Positions 33,018-35,489 of a stretch of DNA of 35,489 bases are shown one piece after another (position 1 is the stretch's first letter; each line of letters opens with the position of its first letter). The translations under genes and the position numbers were made by a program. The stretch is taken from NCBI GenBank assembly GCA_900320025.1, contig ONQW01000035.1:1-35489 (forward strand), in the 5' to 3' direction. The notes under the pieces were generated by a model. That model was not told where the DNA came from and made no database searches. It saw only the letters and a list, made by a program, of their open reading frames with translations. The DNA is from an uncultured Lachnospiraceae bacterium (lineage in GTDB: Bacteria > Bacillota > Clostridia > Lachnospirales > Lachnospiraceae).

Positions 33018-33139
33018 GCACTGCCGACCGCTTTTTCTCACTGCCTGCGGAGTTTTCCGCTGCATTACTGTCTGCCGCATCTCCCGCTTCATTACTGCAT
33101 GCGGCACTGCTGACCGCCTTTTCTCTCACTGCCTGCGGA
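33018..33139. repeat. Direct repeat pair flanking the pth 3' end
   Basis: A 34-nt unit (GCACTGCCGACCGCTTTTTC then TCACTGCCTGCGGA, 33018-33051) recurs at 33104-33139 with small differences. The second copy covers the pth stop codon. Between them is an 8-bp inverted repeat TGCCGCAT/ATGCGGCA (33073-33080, 33099-33106), possibly a terminator without a T-tract. Confidence 0.6.
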
Positions 33140-33713
33140 CCTTCCCGTTGAATTGATTCATCGCCTCCGGCACGCCCTGCGTCAGAATCATCCCCACGGC
33201 ATCCGCCGCCCTCTCCTTTGCCTCCGCAAGGAGGTCTCTGTCCTCCCCCGCCGGGCGGCCGAGTACATAATCCGCGAGATCGTAATCCGGAGACGGCTTC
33301 GCTCCCACCCCTACGCGGACTCTTGTGAAGTCCTCCGTGCCGAGGCAGCGGATGATATTTTTCAGCCCGTTGTGCCCTCCGGCGCTTCCCTTCGGCCGGA
33401 TGCGCAGCTGCCCCACCGGCTGGTCAATGTCGTCGCAGATCACAATCACATCCTGCTCCGGATCCGCCTTATAAAACTGCACGGCCTCCTGAATGGCCTC
33501 TCCGCTGAGATTCATGTAGGTGAGCGGCTTCATCAGGAGCACCCGCTGCCCGTCGATCAGTCCCTTCGCCGTCATGGCCTTCCCGTCTCTCGTCATCGCC
33601 GGAAACCCATACCGGTCCAGCAGCAGATCGATGACATCAAAGCCCATGTTATGTCTCGTCCCCTCGTATTCCCGGCCCGGATTTCCAAGCCCGGCAATGA
33701 TTTTATATCCCAC
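33126..33713 (-). CDS. pth: Peptidyl-tRNA hydrolase
   Basis: A 195-residue enzyme that frees tRNA from peptidyl-tRNA dropped off ribosomes. Key features are KIIAGLGNPGREYEGTRHNM (substrate Asn and catalytic His), the MNLSGEA segment, CDDIDQPVGQLRIR with the catalytic Asp, and GSAGGHNGLKN with the conserved Asn. GTG at 33711-33713 is chosen as start because AGGAGG lies 10 nt upstream and homologues begin here (M/V-x-KIIAGLGNPG). The in-frame extension to 33914 is low-complexity (ADAVYADAMYADAA) and not conserved. The C-terminus ends at the usual Asn-Gln-Phe-Asn segment plus a short basic tail. Confidence 0.94.
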   Translation of the reverse strand: MGYKIIAGLGNPGREYEGTRHNMGFDVIDLLLDRYGFPAMTRDGKAMTAKGLIDGQRVLLMKPLTYMNLSGEAIQEAVQFYKADPEQDVIVICDDIDQPVGQLRIRPKGSAGGHNGLKNIIRCLGTEDFTRVRVGVGAKPSPDYDLADYVLGRPAGEDRDLLAEAKERAADAVGMILTQGVPEAMNQFNGKVRRQ

Positions 33714-34010
33714 GATGTCTGTTCCTCCTGATTCTGCCTCTGTCCCGTTTTTTCCGGGTTTGGCCCCATGCCGCGCGGCGTCGGCGTACATGGCGTCTGC
33801 ATACACGGCGTCTGCCGGCGCATTCTCATGCCGCGCTTTCTCTGCCAGAAGCGCGCAAAGGAGCGTGCCTGCTCCCGTCTGATACGGAATGCAGACCCGC
33901 CCGTCTGTCAGCACCCATCCTAACGTAATCCAGCTTAGAAATCAACGCGCCGTCTGTCCTGCGGGAAGGGTGTATAAGCCGTCTGCCCCGCGGGAAGAGT
34001 GGCATGAGAA
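33714..34010. other. Gene-free stretch between pth and spoVG, with a 29-nt repeat pair
   Basis: No gene is supported. The part next to pth is low-complexity GC-rich sequence with repeated GGCGTCTGC-like words. At 33949-33977 and 33978-34007 there are adjacent ~29-nt repeats that both begin GCCGTCTG and contain GCGGGAAG. Confidence 0.6.
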
Positions 34011-34053
34011 GGGCTGCCGCGGAAAACAGAAACTCTGTTTTCCACGGCAGCCC
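34011..34053 (-). terminator. Strong hairpin terminator after spoVG
   Basis: A 20-bp stem with a single mismatch (arms GGGCTGCCGCGGAAAACAGA and its complement) and a 3-nt loop lies 39 nt past the spoVG stop. On the minus strand it is followed only by TTCT, so the U-tract is weak. Confidence 0.65.
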
Positions 34054-34092
34054 GGGAATGCTATGCCATATGATGTCTGTATCAAGAAATGC

Positions 34093-34365
34093 TTAAACTG
34101 TGGCATCCGGCTCGAGACTCTGCCGGTACCGCTCCAGAATGATGCTCTCAAGCCTGGCGCGGGTTTCGGAGTTGATAGGATGTGCGATATCTCTGAATTC
34201 ACCGTTTGCGGATTTCTTGCTCGGCATAGCGATGAATAACCCTTTTTCACCCTCGATTACCTTGATGTCATGTACTACAAATTCGTTGTCTATCGTGATG
34301 GAAACAACCGCCTTCATCTTACCGTCCTTCGCAATCCTACGTACTCTCACATCTGTGATCTCCAT
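34093..34365 (-). CDS. spoVG: Septation/sporulation regulator SpoVG
   Basis: A 90-residue SpoVG, a small nucleic-acid-binding regulator affecting cell division, sporulation and surface or virulence traits in Firmicutes. It shows the family pattern [11 protein letters not shown], then [20 protein letters not shown], the basic [20 protein letters not shown], and [17 protein letters not shown]. Length is typical. The Shine-Dalgarno is poor (AAAGAGAG). Neighbours glgD upstream and pth-mfd downstream echo the Bacillus spoVG-glmU-prs-ctc-pth-mfd neighbourhood. Confidence 0.96.
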   Translation of the reverse strand: MEITDVRVRRIAKDGKMKAVVSITIDNEFVVHDIKVIEGEKGLFIAMPSKKSANGEFRDIAHPINSETRARLESIILERYRQSLEPDATV

Positions 34366-34436
34366 AGTGTTTTCTCTCTTTCTGCGATTGTATGACGGTC
34401 TTCTGCGCTTCGTGGCGACAACGCGCTTCTTCCAAG

Positions 34437-35489
34437 TTACATGGTATATCTTGCGTTTTTCTCTATAACGATTTTTACCCCATCCTCCCCTTTGTAATAT
34501 GCGTTGGCCTGAAGGGTGCCGCGGCTCTCCACAATGCAGTTCTCAATGTATGTGTTATCGCCGATATAGACATCATTCAGAATGATAGAATTTCTGATCA
34601 CACAGTTATTGCCGACGTAAACCTTCTGAAACAGCACGGAATTCTCGACTGTCCCGTTGATGATGCATCCCGCCGCCAGGAGACTGTTGTGCACGGAGAC
34701 TCCGACATTGAACTTCACAGGAGGCAGGTCCAGTACCTTGGAGTTTACCGGCGGATACTGCTTGAAAAAGTAATCACGGACAGCCGGCTTCAGGAAATCC
34801 ATGTTCGTCCGGAAATAATCATCCACGGACGCGATGTTGCTCCAATAGCTGTCCATCCGGTATCCATAAATTCTCTTTACATCTTTATACCGGATAAAAA
34901 TGTCTTTGACAAGGTCATATCTGTTCTCTTCCTGTGCCTTTTCCAGGAGCTCGATCAGCTGGCGGCGCCGGATCACATAAATACCGCAGGAAATCGTATT
35001 AGATTTTGCCACGACGGGTTTCTCTTCAAACTCCCGGATCCGGCTGTCCGCATCCATCTGAACACAGCCGTACCGCTCCACCTTCACGTCTGCCGGCATA
35101 TCCCGCACGACGACGGTGATGTCCGCCTTCTTGTCGATATGGTACCGGAGAACCTCGTTGTAGTCCATCTTATAAACGCAGTCCCCGGAGCAGATCACGA
35201 CATAGGGCTCGTGGGAATTCTTGAGGAACCGGAGGTTCTGGGAGATGGCATCCGCTGTGCCGCGGTACCAGCTGTTGCTCTCATTCGTGAGCGCCGGTGT
35301 GAACAGGAACATGCCTCCCTGCTTGCGCCCGAAGTCCCACCACTTCGAGGAACTCAGATGCTCATTGAGCGATCCGGAATTGTACTGCGTCAGCACCGCC
35401 ACCTTCTGGATGTGCGACCATTCCATATTGCTGAGGGCAAAATCGATGCTGCGGTAGCTGCCGGCGATCGGCATGGCACAGACAGCCCG
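34437..35489 (-). CDS. glgD: Glucose-1-phosphate adenylyltransferase regulatory subunit GlgD (5' end outside window)
   Basis: The visible 350 residues lack the extreme N-terminus, since the frame stays open to the window edge. The nucleotidyltransferase domain shows [51 protein letters not shown] and [20 protein letters not shown]. The C-terminus is a left-handed beta-helix of hexapeptide repeats ([40 protein letters not shown]). ADP-glucose synthesis for glycogen needs catalytic GlgC with GlgD as partner in Firmicutes. GlgD rather than GlgC is called from the CVYKMDYN and TISCGIYVI segments. glgC is expected just outside the window. Confidence 0.88.
   Translation of the reverse strand, partial: RAVCAMPIAGSYRSIDFALSNMEWSHIQKVAVLTQYNSGSLNEHLSSSKWWDFGRKQGGMFLFTPALTNESNSWYRGTADAISQNLRFLKNSHEPYVVICSGDCVYKMDYNEVLRYHIDKKADITVVVRDMPADVKVERYGCVQMDADSRIREFEEKPVVAKSNTISCGIYVIRRRQLIELLEKAQEENRYDLVKDIFIRYKDVKRIYGYRMDSYWSNIASVDDYFRTNMDFLKPAVRDYFFKQYPPVNSKVLDLPPVKFNVGVSVHNSLLAAGCIINGTVENSVLFQKVYVGNNCVIRNSIILNDVYIGDNTYIENCIVESRGTLQANAYYKGEDGVKIVIEKNARYTM

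Noticed and set aside
33714..33914. Longer N-terminus for peptidyl-tRNA hydrolase
   Set aside because: The extension is low-complexity, and the AGGAGG before the GTG marks the family-typical start.

Overview
The window looks like chromosomal DNA of a GC-rich Clostridia member, most likely Lachnospiraceae-like. The evidence is spoVG, a GlgD-type subunit, Firmicute-style Shine-Dalgarno sites (AGGAGG), an 11-bp-spaced PhoP-type Pho box, and a typical Firmicute Pst/PhoU/PhoP-PhoR cluster. No rRNA, tRNA, CRISPR array, intact insertion sequence or phage gene was seen.

Layout. (1) Positions 1-4.3 kb are a scarred, more AT-rich stretch. It holds a frameshifted tail of an AlbA_2-type ATP-binding protein, a PAS-GGDEF diguanylate cyclase, a sugar-isomerase/aldo-keto reductase fusion gene cut by an in-frame TGA, a possible glycosidase scrap, and a chimera of an alpha/beta-hydrolase front joined to a GH94 glycoside-phosphorylase tail. 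(2) Positions 4.4-8.3 kb carry an AraC regulator, a TetR regulator next to a FucO-like lactaldehyde/propanediol oxidoreductase with a 15-bp perfect inverted repeat between them, and a small DUF2798-like membrane protein. (3) Positions 8.4-14.8 kb carry a heterodimeric ABC exporter with one degenerate ATP site, a divergent LysR regulator, and a CDF metal exporter that overlaps the LysR gene tail to tail. (4) Positions 14.9-16.6 kb carry nicotinate phosphoribosyltransferase behind a good promoter and a long structured leader. (5) Positions 16.8-29.3 kb are one large phosphate block, all on the minus strand. In transcription order it reads: secreted metallophosphatase, YibE/F membrane protein, pstS, pstC, pstA, pstB, phoU, a Na+/Pi cotransporter with a PhoU-like domain, response regulator, sensor kinase. 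Matching Pho boxes lie before the phosphatase and before pstS. (6) Positions 29.4-35.5 kb carry glgD, spoVG, pth and mfd, also on the minus strand.

How the genes work together. The phosphate block combines Pi release (exported phosphatase), high-affinity uptake (PstSCAB), a second transport route (Na+/Pi), the PhoU brake and the two-component system expected to bind the Pho boxes. Its weak point is pstB, which reads intact through the H-loop and then appears to have lost about 85 nt, putting its normal end out of frame. Intergenic DNA repeatedly shows direct repeats about 28-30 nt apart, together with long perfect hairpins, some duplicated.

All calls were made by reading the sequence and recalling families. 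No database search was run. Broken genes could be real decay or assembly/sequencing errors.
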